Shown here: one piece after another, positions 1 to 8,652 of the stretch
How the letters are laid out: every line of letters begins with the position of its first letter
Position numbering within the stretch: position 1 is the first letter of the stretch
Notes under the pieces: generated by a model
What the model was told of the DNA's origin: nothing
Databases searched by the model: none
What the model saw: the letters and a program-made list of their open reading frames with translations, nothing else
Made by a program: the position numbers and the translations under genes
DNA from: UBA7662 sp036787895
GTDB lineage: Bacteria; Bacteroidota; Bacteroidia; UBA7662
Reading direction: 5' to 3'
DNA length: 64,000 nt
Assembly: GCA_036787895.1 (NCBI GenBank)
Contig: DAIQOK010000009.1
Coordinates: 1-64,000, forward strand

Positions 1-348
1 GCCAAGGAAAAGGTGGAAGGAGAAGCAGCAGTAGCCAAACGTCGCGGACGTCCTGCGAAAGAAGTTGCGGCTGCAGACGGAACCGCAGCTATAGTTAAAG
101 CAAAAAAGCCAGGCCGGAAAAAAGTAAAAACGACGGCAAAAGCCAAGGCGGTGAAAGAAAAGAAACCACGCAAGGCAAAAGCAGCGCTGACATCCGGTGC
201 AGCCGAAAAACCGAAAAGAGGGCGTAAACCGAAAGCTGACAAAGTTGTTAAACCAAAAAGAGTAAGGATGGAAAAACCATTCGGCAATCTTACCGGTATT
301 GATGCCGTTCTCGCCTCTGAGAAAATTATGAAAGACGACAAAAATTAA
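1..348 (+). CDS. AT-hook / lysine-alanine-rich DNA-binding protein, 5' truncated
   Basis: Only the C-terminal part is in the window: the reading frame is open from base 1 and a GTG at base 13 is not convincing as a start. About 115 residues are visible. The chain is dominated by Lys, Ala, Pro and Arg and holds three AT-hook-like cores (KRRGRPAK, KPGRKK, KRGRKPK) separated by Lys/Ala linkers. It ends in a short non-repetitive tail. Such tails resemble histone H1-like or AT-hook extensions that bind the minor groove of AT-rich DNA; in bacteria they occur as small nucleoid proteins or as basic C-termini of larger proteins. Which of these applies cannot be decided because the N-terminus is missing. 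A strong terminator follows directly. Confidence 0.7.
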   Translation, partial: AKEKVEGEAAVAKRRGRPAKEVAAADGTAAIVKAKKPGRKKVKTTAKAKAVKEKKPRKAKAALTSGAAEKPKRGRKPKADKVVKPKRVRMEKPFGNLTGIDAVLASEKIMKDDKN

Positions 349-371
349 TGTCGTCATAAAAAATTTCAACG

Positions 372-400
372 AAAAGCCTCGTCTATGACGAGGCTTTTTT
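372..400 (+). terminator. Rho-independent terminator after the AT-hook gene
   Basis: A perfect stem (AAGCCTCGTC / GACGAGGCTT) with a three-base loop is followed by a run of six T. It lies 24 bases after the stop codon and separates this gene from the next transcription unit. Confidence 0.9.
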
Positions 401-425
401 AATTTGCTGCTTCAACTACTCTCCT

Positions 426-1526
426 ATGAAATTTACCCTCGGCGTCGAAGAAGAATACCAGGTGATTGATCCCACCACCCGGGAACTGATTTCTCATCAG
501 CAAAAGATAGTTGAAGCAGCTAATAAAGTCCTCGACGACCAGGTAAAGGCCGAAATGCATCAGGCTGTGGTGGAGGTAGGCACAAATATCTGTGCCGACA
601 TACACGAAGCCCGAACGCAGGTTGCCCACTTGCGCCGAACTGTTTCTCAGGTTGCCGGCGATTTGGGTTTTGCCATAGGCGCAGCAGGCACCCACCCTTT
701 CAGCATGTGGCAAACCCAACTCATCACCGAACACCCACGCTACAATGAAATAGTGAATGAACTGCAGGATGCAGCGCGCTCCAACCTCATCTTTGGTCTG
801 CATGTGCATGTGGGTATGCCCGACAAAGAAATGGCCATTCACATCGCCAATTCTGTGCGCTATTTTCTGCCGCACATCTATGCTTTATCTACCAATAGCC
901 CCTTTTGGGAAGGCAGAAACACCGGTTTTAAGTCGTTCCGTACCAAAGTCTTCGATAAATTTCCCCGCACCGGCATCCCCGATTTTTTCGACAGCTTCGC
1001 CGAATATGAGAACTATGTCAAGCTGCTCATCAAAACCAATTGTATCGACAATGCGAAAAAAATCTGGTGGGATATCCGGGTTCACCCCTTTTTCGATACC
1101 ATCGAATTCCGTATTTGCGATGTACCCATGACGCTCGATGAAACCATCGGTCTGGCCGCCCTTATTCAGGCACTTGTAGCTAAGTTATACAAACTTCGCC
1201 AGCAGAACCTGAATTTCATGATTTATAAACGTGCACTCGTCAATGAGAATAAATGGCGGGCATCACGTTATGGTATCGACGGCATGATGATTGATTTTGG
1301 CCGAGAAACCGAAGTGAACACCCGCGCGTTGATCGCCGAATTGCTCGATTTTGTGGATGATGTGGTAGATGAACTCGGCTCGCGCGACGAGATCAACCAG
1401 ATTCAGAAAATCCTTGAAAACGGCACCGGTGCCGACCGTCAATTGGCTGTTTACGAACAAACCGGCGACCTTCGTGCTGTTGTGGATTACTATTTGGCAC
1501 AAACCATAGCTGGAATAGGCAGATAA
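426..1526 (+). CDS. Carboxylate-amine ligase, GCS2 (YbdK-like) family
   Basis: 366 residues, the usual length for the YbdK-type branch of the glutamate-cysteine ligase 2 family, which makes amide bonds between a carboxylate (often the gamma-carboxyl of glutamate) and an amine using ATP and Mg2+. Seen: the N-terminal EEEYQVID signature (Glu8-Glu10), the metal/substrate strand GLHVHVGMP with His126 and His128, and the downstream FDTIEFRICDVPMTL block. The true acceptor is unknown; most YbdK-like proteins have only weak glutamate-cysteine ligase activity. It is the first gene of a three-gene set with an amidotransferase (39 bases later) and an ATP-grasp-like protein, which suggests a small peptide or amino-acid conjugate as product. 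The start sits just after the upstream terminator. Confidence 0.88.
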   Translation: MKFTLGVEEEYQVIDPTTRELISHQQKIVEAANKVLDDQVKAEMHQAVVEVGTNICADIHEARTQVAHLRRTVSQVAGDLGFAIGAAGTHPFSMWQTQLITEHPRYNEIVNELQDAARSNLIFGLHVHVGMPDKEMAIHIANSVRYFLPHIYALSTNSPFWEGRNTGFKSFRTKVFDKFPRTGIPDFFDSFAEYENYVKLLIKTNCIDNAKKIWWDIRVHPFFDTIEFRICDVPMTLDETIGLAALIQALVAKLYKLRQQNLNFMIYKRALVNENKWRASRYGIDGMMIDFGRETEVNTRALIAELLDFVDDVVDELGSRDEINQIQKILENGTGADRQLAVYEQTGDLRAVVDYYLAQTIAGIGR

Positions 1527-1531
1527 GGCCT

Positions 1532-1539
1532 TACATTTG
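1532..1539 (+). promoter_or_regulatory. Candidate -7 promoter element (TACATTTG)
   Basis: Exact match to the Bacteroidota -7 consensus TAnnTTTG, 26 bases before the ATG of the amidotransferase gene. No convincing -33 TTTG box was seen, so it could be chance; it might give internal transcription of the last two genes of the set. Confidence 0.3.
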
Positions 1540-1565
1540 AAGCTTGTCCAAACCGAAATTATCGC

Positions 1566-2384
1566 ATGGAACATAACAAGATCAAAAAACGCGTAGCCGT
1601 CCTGGACATGTATGATGGCGCAGCCAACCAAGGTTTGCGAAATCTCCTGCAAATACTCGAAGATTATCGTTTTCAGCTCAGCTATGATTTGTTCGATGTG
1701 CGTGCAAAAAACGAGCTGCCGGATACGAGCTACGACATCTATATATCCACCGGCGGGCCGGGCAGCCCACTAGATGGTAACGGCATTTGGGACAAGCGTT
1801 ATTTTAGGCTCATTGATCAACTTTGGGCACACAATCTGCAAAATCAACACCGCAAGAAATACGTCTTTTTTATCTGCCATTCTTTTCAGATGGCCTGCAA
1901 ACATTTTGGCCTTGGTGAACTTACCAAAAGACGATCGACCAGCTTTGGTATCTTCCCTGTTCATAAAACCCAGCATGGTGTTCACGACCCCGTACTCGAA
2001 ACCTTGCCCGACCCATTCTGGGCCGTCGACAGTCGGGAATGGCAGGTGGTTCAACCTAATCTGAACCGATTTGAGGCCTTTGGAGCTCAATTGCTGGCAC
2101 TGGAAAAAATCAGAGACCATGTAGATTATGAACGTGCTATTATGGCCGTGCGTTTCTCGGATGAGTTTTTTGGCACACAATTTCATCCCGAAGCGGATGC
2201 CAAAGGGATGATCAGTTATATGGCTGAGCCGGAACGGAAAAGGCAGATCATTGCCAACCACGGTGAAGTCAAATACAAAGACATGATTAATCACCTGCGG
2301 GATGCGGATAAAATAACGCTTACCTACAATACCATCATTCCGCGTTTCATCGAAATGGCTTGTTACGCCTTGCAAGAAGCCTGA
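1566..2384 (+). CDS. Class I glutamine amidotransferase-like protein
   Basis: 272 residues with the class I GATase fold of GuaA/PuuD relatives: an oxyanion-type loop STGGPGSPLDG, the nucleophile elbow FICHSFQMA with Cys104, and the His/Glu pair in FHPEAD (His207, Glu209). The catalytic triad is therefore complete. Family members either release ammonia from glutamine or hydrolyse gamma-glutamyl bonds. No synthetase domain is fused, and the specific substrate is unknown. It sits 39 bases after a GCS2-type ligase and 3 bases before an ATP-grasp-like gene. An amide-forming or gamma-glutamyl-removing step in the same route is the simplest inference. Confidence 0.82.
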   Translation: MEHNKIKKRVAVLDMYDGAANQGLRNLLQILEDYRFQLSYDLFDVRAKNELPDTSYDIYISTGGPGSPLDGNGIWDKRYFRLIDQLWAHNLQNQHRKKYVFFICHSFQMACKHFGLGELTKRRSTSFGIFPVHKTQHGVHDPVLETLPDPFWAVDSREWQVVQPNLNRFEAFGAQLLALEKIRDHVDYERAIMAVRFSDEFFGTQFHPEADAKGMISYMAEPERKRQIIANHGEVKYKDMINHLRDADKITLTYNTIIPRFIEMACYALQEA

Positions 2385-2387
2385 ACC

Positions 2388-3587
2388 ATGATAACCGATA
2401 TCCGCCAATCGTTTAATGCCGCCTTCCGCCAGGAAATTTACGAGCAGTTACAAAACGATTTGGCGGGACAATTGGGTGAAACCATCGATTTCAGGGTAGC
2501 AGAATCTCCCTTTTTTGTCCCGGATCTACTCCGCGACAAACTTCTGGCTGCTTGCGAAGAAATTGCTTCCATCATCTGCAGTGCAGCATATTACCAGCAG
2601 AGCGAAGCAGCTATACCTAAACACCAGCGCGTGCCGGGCAAAGATGACAAACCCACCATGCTGGTTGCCGATTTTGCTGTCTGCCTCGATGAAGCCGGTT
2701 TACCTACCCCCCAGCTCATCGAAATGCAGGGGTTTCCATCCTTATTTGCCTATCAGTTACTGCTGGCCGAAGCATATAAAAAACATTTTCACACCCCAAA
2801 AGCTTTCGACGCCTATCTCAGCGGTTATGACAGCCAAAGTTTTGGGAAGCTTTTGCGTGAACTCATAGTCAGTAACCACCCAGCAGAAAACGTCATACTG
2901 CTCGAAATCGAACCCTGGAAACAAAAAACCAGGGCTGATTTTTGGGCTACCCGGTTACTTTGCGGCATAGAATCCGTGTGCATCAGTCAGCTTATCAGAG
3001 AAGGCCGACAGTTGTTTTACCAGCGCGATGGCGTAAAAACGCCAATTAAACGCATTTACAATCGGGTGATTTTCGATGAGCTCGAACAACGCACCGACCT
3101 TCAACTCAGTTTCAGCATGCTCGAAGAGGTAGATGTTGAATGGGTAAGCCATCCAAACTGGTTTTTTCGGATGAGCAAATACAGTATGCCTTTTTTCAAA
3201 AGTCCCTATATCCCCGAAACTCATTTTGTGCATCAATTACCGGCTATACCAAATGATTTAGAAAATTGGGTACTCAAACCACTGTATTCTTTCGCCGGCA
3301 TGGGCGTAAATGTGCATGTGAGGCCGGAAGATATTCAAAGCTTAACCCATCCCGAACATTATATCCTACAGCGTAAAGTGACTTATGCTCCTGTATTGGA
3401 GTCGCCCAACGGCCAGGTAAAGGTAGAAATCCGGATGATGATGTTCTGGACAGACAAAACCGAAAAGCCGGAAATCGTCACGAATCTCTGCCGTTTAAGT
3501 CGGGGAGAACTGATTGGGGTACGTTACAACAAAGACTTCGACTGGGTAGGTGGCTCCTCCGCGTTTTTCCGTCAAACCACTGTTTGA
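2388..3587 (+). CDS. ATP-grasp-like protein of unknown substrate
   Basis: 399 residues without a close functional relative that I recognise. The C-terminal third carries an ATP-grasp pattern: the nucleotide-binding strand VLKPLYSFAGMGV (Lys297), the hinge strand YILQRKV, then EIRMMMFW (Glu347) and NLCRLSRG (Asn366, Arg369), which fit the metal- and substrate-binding positions. ATP-grasp enzymes join a carboxylate to an amine or thiol through an acyl phosphate. The gene starts three bases after the amidotransferase stop and is clearly in the same operon. Its 3' end overlaps the convergent acyltransferase gene by 16 bases. The family assignment is by motif reading only; the function is inferred from the neighbours. 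Confidence 0.65.
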   Translation: MITDIRQSFNAAFRQEIYEQLQNDLAGQLGETIDFRVAESPFFVPDLLRDKLLAACEEIASIICSAAYYQQSEAAIPKHQRVPGKDDKPTMLVADFAVCLDEAGLPTPQLIEMQGFPSLFAYQLLLAEAYKKHFHTPKAFDAYLSGYDSQSFGKLLRELIVSNHPAENVILLEIEPWKQKTRADFWATRLLCGIESVCISQLIREGRQLFYQRDGVKTPIKRIYNRVIFDELEQRTDLQLSFSMLEEVDVEWVSHPNWFFRMSKYSMPFFKSPYIPETHFVHQLPAIPNDLENWVLKPLYSFAGMGVNVHVRPEDIQSLTHPEHYILQRKVTYAPVLESPNGQVKVEIRMMMFWTDKTEKPEIVTNLCRLSRGELIGVRYNKDFDWVGGSSAFFRQTTV

Positions 3588-4129
3588 TCGACAATACCCT
3601 GGCTTGGGTGGTAACCTTTTACCGTCTTGAAATAAGCGAGTATAAATTCAAAATCTTCCTTTTTATTGCCCGTTGGCTGAAATGGCGGGCGAATTTGGAT
3701 CTCCTTCTGCTCAAAATCAAAACCTACCATGACAATTGGCACCCCAGCCTGTAATGCAATCTGGTAAAAGCCTGTCCGGATATGGGGCGTATATTTTCGG
3801 GTACCTTCCGGGGAGAGGGCAAATAAAAACTGTGGGTTTTCTTTGAACATTTGGACCACAAAAGCTACGGTATCCTGACTCACTGTACGGGCAACCGGAA
3901 AACCACCCAGCCAACGAAAAATAAAGCCAAAAGGTGGTTTGAACAGAGAGGCTTTCCCAATAAATCGTATGCGTTTGTTGATAGCTGCTCGGGCCAATAC
4001 CCCTAATGGGAAATCCCAGTTGGACGTATGAGGGGCAACAATAAGCACCGCTTGCGGAAGTGAAGGCACAGTACCGACTATTTTCCAGCCCAACAAACGA
4101 AGCAGGAATGAAGCCATGCCCTGCCTCAT
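3572..4129 (-). CDS. Lysophospholipid acyltransferase family protein (PlsC-like)
   Basis: 185 residues with the acyltransferase HX4D motif in PHTSNWDF (His34, Asp39) and the acceptor/phosphate-binding block SPEGTR (residues 106-111), both diagnostic of the PlsC/LPLAT family. Members transfer acyl chains to lysophosphatidate or related lysolipids at the inner membrane. This is a short form (PlsC is about 240 residues), common in Bacteroidota and often simply called 1-acyl-glycerol-phosphate acyltransferase. The start overlaps the stop of the upstream DUF502 gene (ATGA), so the two are translationally coupled. The exact acyl acceptor is unknown. Confidence 0.82.
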   Translation of the reverse strand: MRQGMASFLLRLLGWKIVGTVPSLPQAVLIVAPHTSNWDFPLGVLARAAINKRIRFIGKASLFKPPFGFIFRWLGGFPVARTVSQDTVAFVVQMFKENPQFLFALSPEGTRKYTPHIRTGFYQIALQAGVPIVMVGFDFEQKEIQIRPPFQPTGNKKEDFEFILAYFKTVKGYHPSQGIVDQTVV

Positions 4130-4698
4130 TTGTCGTCGAGTTGAGTCACACCGCCGGAAACAATAAACTTCATATAATCGGTTGCATTGGTATCTACCTT
4201 TCTCACCTTTTGAGCTTCGGCAAGAAAAACATTACCAGAGAAATTATAGGAATGTGGTAAATATACCGCCACATAACCCGGGAAACCGAGATGATCCAAG
4301 TCTTCTTGCGTCATAAAGCCCGGTTTGAGTAACCCATCTCCCATTTCCACCACTATTGGTTGGTTAAACTTACGTTTGTCACCCACAAAAGCTTCCATTA
4401 AATCTTTGATAGAAGTATAGATAAACTTGATAAATGGGGCACGCGTTAACAAACCTTCGATTACACTCAATATGGGACCCATCAATAAATTGGCACCTAA
4501 ATAGCCGATTAAGGCAATGGAAGACACAGAAACCAGCAGACCTAAACCCGGTATGCCGAAATCAATCAGACCATCGAGCGTAGTTAGCACGAAATAAATC
4601 ACATAAACCGTCACTGCGACCGGACTGATCAGCAATAAACCGTTCAAAAAGTATTTAAAGAAGGCCATTGACAAGGCCTTGATTTTTGCACTATCCAT
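4126..4698 (-). CDS. DUF502 family membrane protein
   Basis: 190 residues. Two hydrophobic segments (about residues 16-40 and 50-72) are followed by a soluble domain with the family-typical run RAPFIKFIYTSIKDLMEAF and a Gly-rich C-terminal part. DUF502 proteins occur across bacteria and plants (LIKE COV); no biochemical role is settled. It is the first gene of a two-gene unit and overlaps the acyltransferase by four bases, hinting at a membrane-lipid or envelope role. The name is by family recognition only. Confidence 0.82.
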   Translation of the reverse strand: MDSAKIKALSMAFFKYFLNGLLLISPVAVTVYVIYFVLTTLDGLIDFGIPGLGLLVSVSSIALIGYLGANLLMGPILSVIEGLLTRAPFIKFIYTSIKDLMEAFVGDKRKFNQPIVVEMGDGLLKPGFMTQEDLDHLGFPGYVAVYLPHSYNFSGNVFLAEAQKVRKVDTNATDYMKFIVSGGVTQLDDK

Positions 4699-4811
4699 CT
4701 TTTAAAAATTTAGGCACATATAGCCAAGTTGTTCATTCAAAATTCCAACAAGTGGTAACATTTCGAATTGGTCGGCTTACAAATGACGGAATTAAAGCTC
4801 AAAATACGCAA

Positions 4812-7265
4812 TTATGCCGGGTCAACATCAAGTACCAGTCGTATACCTTTAAACCTGCTATCGGTTTCAAGCCAAACGAGCTGATCCTGTAAAAATCCCT
4901 TGGCTTTGGCTGGATCTAATTTATCACGTTCTAACTTGATGAGAATTTCGCGGATATACTCCTGTCGTATTCGTGCTATGCCGGGTGTTGCCGGTCCTAA
5001 TACCCGGTGGGCAAGTACATGCTGCAGTCGTAGCGCCAGCTCGAGGGCTGCTTTTTCTAGCTTTTCGAAATCTTTATGGCGCAAAGTAATTCGTATCAAA
5101 CGAACATAAGGTGGATAAGCATGCTGTTGACGCTCCTGCAATTGAGCATCCGCAAAAGTATCGTAATCATGTTCCTGCAACAACTTAAAGATGGGCTCCT
5201 TGATGTTACGGCTCTGTATAATAACCAAGCCCTGTATATCGCGGCGACCGGCCCGGCCACTGACTTGCTCCAACAATTGAAAAGTACGTTCCTGTGCCCT
5301 AAAATCAGGAATACGCAGCGATAAATCGGCGTTTAGCACACCCACCAAGGTCACATTTGCGAAATCGAGCCCTTTACTCACCATTTGAGTACCTATAAGT
5401 ATTTGGATTTTACCCAGCTCAAAGTCACGAATGATTTGTGCATACGCATGTTTCTTTTTGGTAGCATCCTGGTCGAGTCGACCTAAACTTGCCTCAGGAA
5501 AAAGAATGCTGATCTCTTCCTCGATTTTTTCGGTCCCAAAACCCCTGGTTACGAGGGCATGGCTGCCGCAGGCTTTACAACTGGCCACGGGCAGTTCTTT
5601 GTGCCCGCAATAGTGGCAGCGCCACTGGTGGGCCAGTTTGTGGTAGGTCAATGTAATGTCGCAATTCGGACAACCCGGCGACCAACCACAAATGCTGCAC
5701 TCGGTATAGGGCACATAACCTCTGCGGTTTTGAAGCAGGATGACCTGCTGTTTTTTCTCCAAGGCATCCGCAATAGCGTTGTATAATGAACCGGTGAGAT
5801 CGGCTTTCATCAATCGTTCACGGCTTTCCAAACGGATGTCGGCCAGGCGAATTTCAGGCATCTGTATGCCGCCAAAACGTTCGTCGAGCCGCACATAACC
5901 ATAACGACCGCTGCGAGCGAGATAATAACTCTCGATAGCGGGAGTAGCTGAGCCTAAAAGTACACGGGCCCCTTGCTGATGGGCCAGCATAATAGCAGCA
6001 TCGCGGGCGTGATAACGCGGCGCCGGATCGTCTTGTTTGTAGGAGGCATCGTGTTCCTCGTCAATAATTACCAAACCCAACTCCTGAAAAGGGAGAAAGA
6101 TGGCCGAACGCGCCCCCAAAACCACACGTAACTCCCCTTGATTCACCTTCTGCCACAGCTCTGCCCGCTCTTGTTCATTAAATCGGGAATGATAAACGCC
6201 TATCTCGCCACCTAAAAATCGTCGTAAACGTTCAATCAACTGTGCGGTAAGGGCTATCTCAGGCACCATAAACAATACCTGCTGGCCAGCGTCAAGCTGC
6301 TCCCGAATCAAATGCACATATAATAATGTTTTACCACTCCCGGTGATGCCTTGCAGTAAGGTCACAGCTTTTGTTTCAAAATGGCGCCTAAGCTGCTGAA
6401 GTGCCGTTGCTTGCTGTGTGCTCAACAGGAACTCTCCCTGCGCTTTGTCGTTGGATAATGGTATTCGGTCGACCCGAATAAGCTCCTGTTCAAGCACGCC
6501 TTTTTCAATCAACGCAGCAAGAGCTGCAGCGCCAATTTTATCTGTCTTCAACAACTCCTTTTTGGCTATCCGATCACCTGAAGGCCGTTGTTGCATATAA
6601 TACATCAAGGCCTCTAACTGTTTAGGTGCACGTTCGAGCTGGTCAAATGTGGCGCGCAAGGCAGCTTCATCCGCCAATAAGTCTGCCTTCAGCCGCACAA
6701 AAGCTTCTCTTTTTTCTTTATACCCCCCTTGTAGCGACTCGATAGCCAATAACAATTTTCGGTCGGCCATATCGCGCAAAAGCGGGATGACATTTTTACG
6801 GTCCACGATACGCTGTACGTCGGCCACCATCAGCTCGCCATTCACTTCGAGCGCTTCGAGTATGAGGTATTCGTCATCGGATACTTCCTGACTATCGGCC
6901 TGATAGTCGGGATGAAGCAAAAGTCGGGTTTCACTACCAATCCGAAACAGAGTAGGCAAGGCCGCCAACATTACATCGCCGGGATAACAAACGTAATAGG
7001 CCGACATCCACGACCAAAAGGCCAGGGTTGCAGGCTGAAGCATCGGCTGGGCATCGAGTATACTTTCCAATGGCCGGGCAATGTATTCGACCGGAGCCTG
7101 CTCCTCCAGGCTGAGAACAATGCCGGTATATAACTTATTACGCAAGGGCACCACCACCCGCATGCCCGGCACAACGATGGTCGACCATTGCGCAGGAATG
7201 CTGTAGGTATAGGCCTTGGGTAAGTGCAAGGGTAATAAAACAGCTACAAATCCGGGTTGGGCCAT
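4812..7265 (-). CDS. priA: Primosomal protein N' (replication restart helicase PriA)
   Basis: 817 residues from the ATG chosen here (protein begins MAQPGFVAVLLPL, matching family N-termini; an ATG 18 codons upstream would add an unrelated hydrophobic stretch). PriA recognises stalled or D-loop forks and reloads the replisome. Seen in order: the N-terminal 3'-DNA-binding domain, the Walker A GITGSGKT (Lys312), the DEEH box (Asp402), a zinc-binding region with paired CxxC motifs (CSICGWSPGCPNC and CHYCGH...CKACG, about 520-565), and the helicase C domain with VSGRAGR. A TAnnTTTG element lies six bases upstream of the start, supporting it. It is divergent from the ferredoxin-queG pair. Confidence 0.95.
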   Translation of the reverse strand: MAQPGFVAVLLPLHLPKAYTYSIPAQWSTIVVPGMRVVVPLRNKLYTGIVLSLEEQAPVEYIARPLESILDAQPMLQPATLAFWSWMSAYYVCYPGDVMLAALPTLFRIGSETRLLLHPDYQADSQEVSDDEYLILEALEVNGELMVADVQRIVDRKNVIPLLRDMADRKLLLAIESLQGGYKEKREAFVRLKADLLADEAALRATFDQLERAPKQLEALMYYMQQRPSGDRIAKKELLKTDKIGAAALAALIEKGVLEQELIRVDRIPLSNDKAQGEFLLSTQQATALQQLRRHFETKAVTLLQGITGSGKTLLYVHLIREQLDAGQQVLFMVPEIALTAQLIERLRRFLGGEIGVYHSRFNEQERAELWQKVNQGELRVVLGARSAIFLPFQELGLVIIDEEHDASYKQDDPAPRYHARDAAIMLAHQQGARVLLGSATPAIESYYLARSGRYGYVRLDERFGGIQMPEIRLADIRLESRERLMKADLTGSLYNAIADALEKKQQVILLQNRRGYVPYTECSICGWSPGCPNCDITLTYHKLAHQWRCHYCGHKELPVASCKACGSHALVTRGFGTEKIEEEISILFPEASLGRLDQDATKKKHAYAQIIRDFELGKIQILIGTQMVSKGLDFANVTLVGVLNADLSLRIPDFRAQERTFQLLEQVSGRAGRRDIQGLVIIQSRNIKEPIFKLLQEHDYDTFADAQLQERQQHAYPPYVRLIRITLRHKDFEKLEKAALELALRLQHVLAHRVLGPATPGIARIRQEYIREILIKLERDKLDPAKAKGFLQDQLVWLETDSRFKGIRLVLDVDPA

Positions 7266-7271
7266 AAGTGT

Positions 7272-7279
7272 CAAAGTTA
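7272..7279 (-). promoter_or_regulatory. Candidate -7 promoter element of priA (TAACTTTG)
   Basis: Exact TAnnTTTG match on the minus strand, six bases before the priA ATG. Transcription would start almost at the start codon. No clear -33 box. Confidence 0.4.
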
Positions 7280-7354
7280 AAAGGCAAGCGCAATATCCCC
7301 ACGGCAATTCTACCCACATTGTAGTTGCTCCATAAAAGCTCCTTATTTTGTGGC

Positions 7355-7675
7355 ATGAAATACCGGAAGCGCCTCTTTATCTGTACCAATCAGCGGGCGA
7401 ATACCGACAAAAAAAGTTGTGGCACCGAACAGGGGGAAGCCCTGGTTGCACGCTTTAAGGAATTGATCAAAGCACATAAGCTACAAATCGATATACGAGC
7501 TCAAAAAACAGCTTGTCTCGACGCCTGTTTACAAGGACCTAGTTTGGTGGTTTATCCCGAAGCTGTGTGGTACGGTGGGGTGCAGCTTGAGGATGTTGAG
7601 GAGATTTTTGAACAGCATCTGGTCAACAACCAACCGGTAGAACGACTTAGGTTAAGTTTTCCTGCAAAACTATAA
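7355..7675 (+). CDS. Thioredoxin-like (2Fe-2S) ferredoxin family protein
   Basis: 106 residues from the ATG at MKYRKRLFICTNQR. Four cysteines stand in the arrangement of thioredoxin-fold 2Fe-2S ferredoxins: Cys10 in FICTN, Cys22 in KSCG, and Cys54/Cys58 in ACLDAC followed by QGPSLVVYPEAVWY. Such proteins carry one 2Fe-2S cluster and act as small electron carriers. The stop codon TAA is directly followed by the ATG of queG with no intervening base, so the two are almost certainly co-translated. This makes it a plausible, unproven electron donor to the QueG reaction. Confidence 0.82.
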   Translation: MKYRKRLFICTNQRANTDKKSCGTEQGEALVARFKELIKAHKLQIDIRAQKTACLDACLQGPSLVVYPEAVWYGGVQLEDVEEIFEQHLVNNQPVERLRLSFPAKL

Positions 7676-8650
7676 ATGTCTCTTTCGGCCCAACATAGCG
7701 CCCTTGTCAAAGCCACCGCCCAACGTCTGGGTTTTCAGTTTTGTGGCATCAGTGAAGCCACTTTTCTGGAGGAGGAAGCACCTCGGTTGGAAAGCTGGCT
7801 AAAGCGGGGCATGCATGGCCAGATGGATTATATGGCGCGTCACTTCGACAAACGCCTCGACCCACGACTATTGGTACCAGGTGCCCGCTCCGTAGTGAGC
7901 TTATTATATAATTACCACCATCCCGACCAGGCCATAAATACCGATGCCCCCCGCATTTCACGTTATGCCTATGGCGAAGACTACCACCTCGTTATCAAGG
8001 AAAAACTATTTGAGCTGCTTGATAGCTTGCGAGAGCAAATCGGCGACATAAATGGCCGGGTGTTCGTCGACTCTGCACCGGTACTGGAAAAAGCCTGGGC
8101 TACCAAAAGTGGTCTTGGCTGGGTAGGCAAACACAGCAATCTCATCAATAAACAACAAGGTTCCTGGTTTTTTTTGGCTGAGCTCATCATCGATTTGCCC
8201 TTGCAAGCCGACGGCCCCATTGCCGACTACTGCGGCACTTGTACCCGCTGTATCGACGCTTGTCCCACCGAGGCCATCACAGCTTACGAAGTAGATGGCA
8301 GCAAATGTATCAGCTATTTTACCATCGAGCTCAAAGAGGCCCTACCGGCTGCAATGACTGAAAAATTTGGCAACTGGTTATTCGGCTGTGATATTTGCCA
8401 GGAAGTTTGTCCTTGGAACCGCTTTGCCAGTAAACACAATGAAAGCCGCTTTTTGCCGACAAACAATCTTCTGGACATGACTTTGAACGACTGGCGAGAA
8501 ATGACTGAAGATGTCTTTAACCAGCGTTTTAAAAAGAGCCCCTTACAACGTACCGGCTTTCAAAAGCTGCAAGCCAATCTCGATCAAATATTTTCTTCAG
8601 CGGCCGTGCAACCAACCGACGATCCTTTTCGTCTAACCCCAAAACCCTAA
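7676..8650 (+). CDS. queG: Epoxyqueuosine reductase QueG
   Basis: 324 residues. QueG is the cobalamin- and 4Fe-4S-dependent enzyme that reduces epoxyqueuosine in tRNA (position 34) to queuosine. Seen: the N-terminal cobalamin-binding domain, the catalytic-Asp segment VFVDSAPVLEKAWA (Asp132), and two ferredoxin-type clusters: CGTCTRCIDACP (Cys186, 189, 192, 196) and CDICQEVCPWN (Cys238, 241, 245). Length fits the short form without the C-terminal HEAT repeats. It follows the small ferredoxin gene without a gap. B12 is also needed by the methylmalonyl-CoA mutase elsewhere in the window. Confidence 0.95.
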   Translation: MSLSAQHSALVKATAQRLGFQFCGISEATFLEEEAPRLESWLKRGMHGQMDYMARHFDKRLDPRLLVPGARSVVSLLYNYHHPDQAINTDAPRISRYAYGEDYHLVIKEKLFELLDSLREQIGDINGRVFVDSAPVLEKAWATKSGLGWVGKHSNLINKQQGSWFFLAELIIDLPLQADGPIADYCGTCTRCIDACPTEAITAYEVDGSKCISYFTIELKEALPAAMTEKFGNWLFGCDICQEVCPWNRFASKHNESRFLPTNNLLDMTLNDWREMTEDVFNQRFKKSPLQRTGFQKLQANLDQIFSSAAVQPTDDPFRLTPKP

Positions 8651-8652
8651 CT

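Noticed and set aside
399..875. Long open frame on the minus strand opposite the GCS2 ligase gene
   Set aside because: It is a shadow of the real plus-strand gene, which has full family motifs; the translated product shows no recognisable domain.
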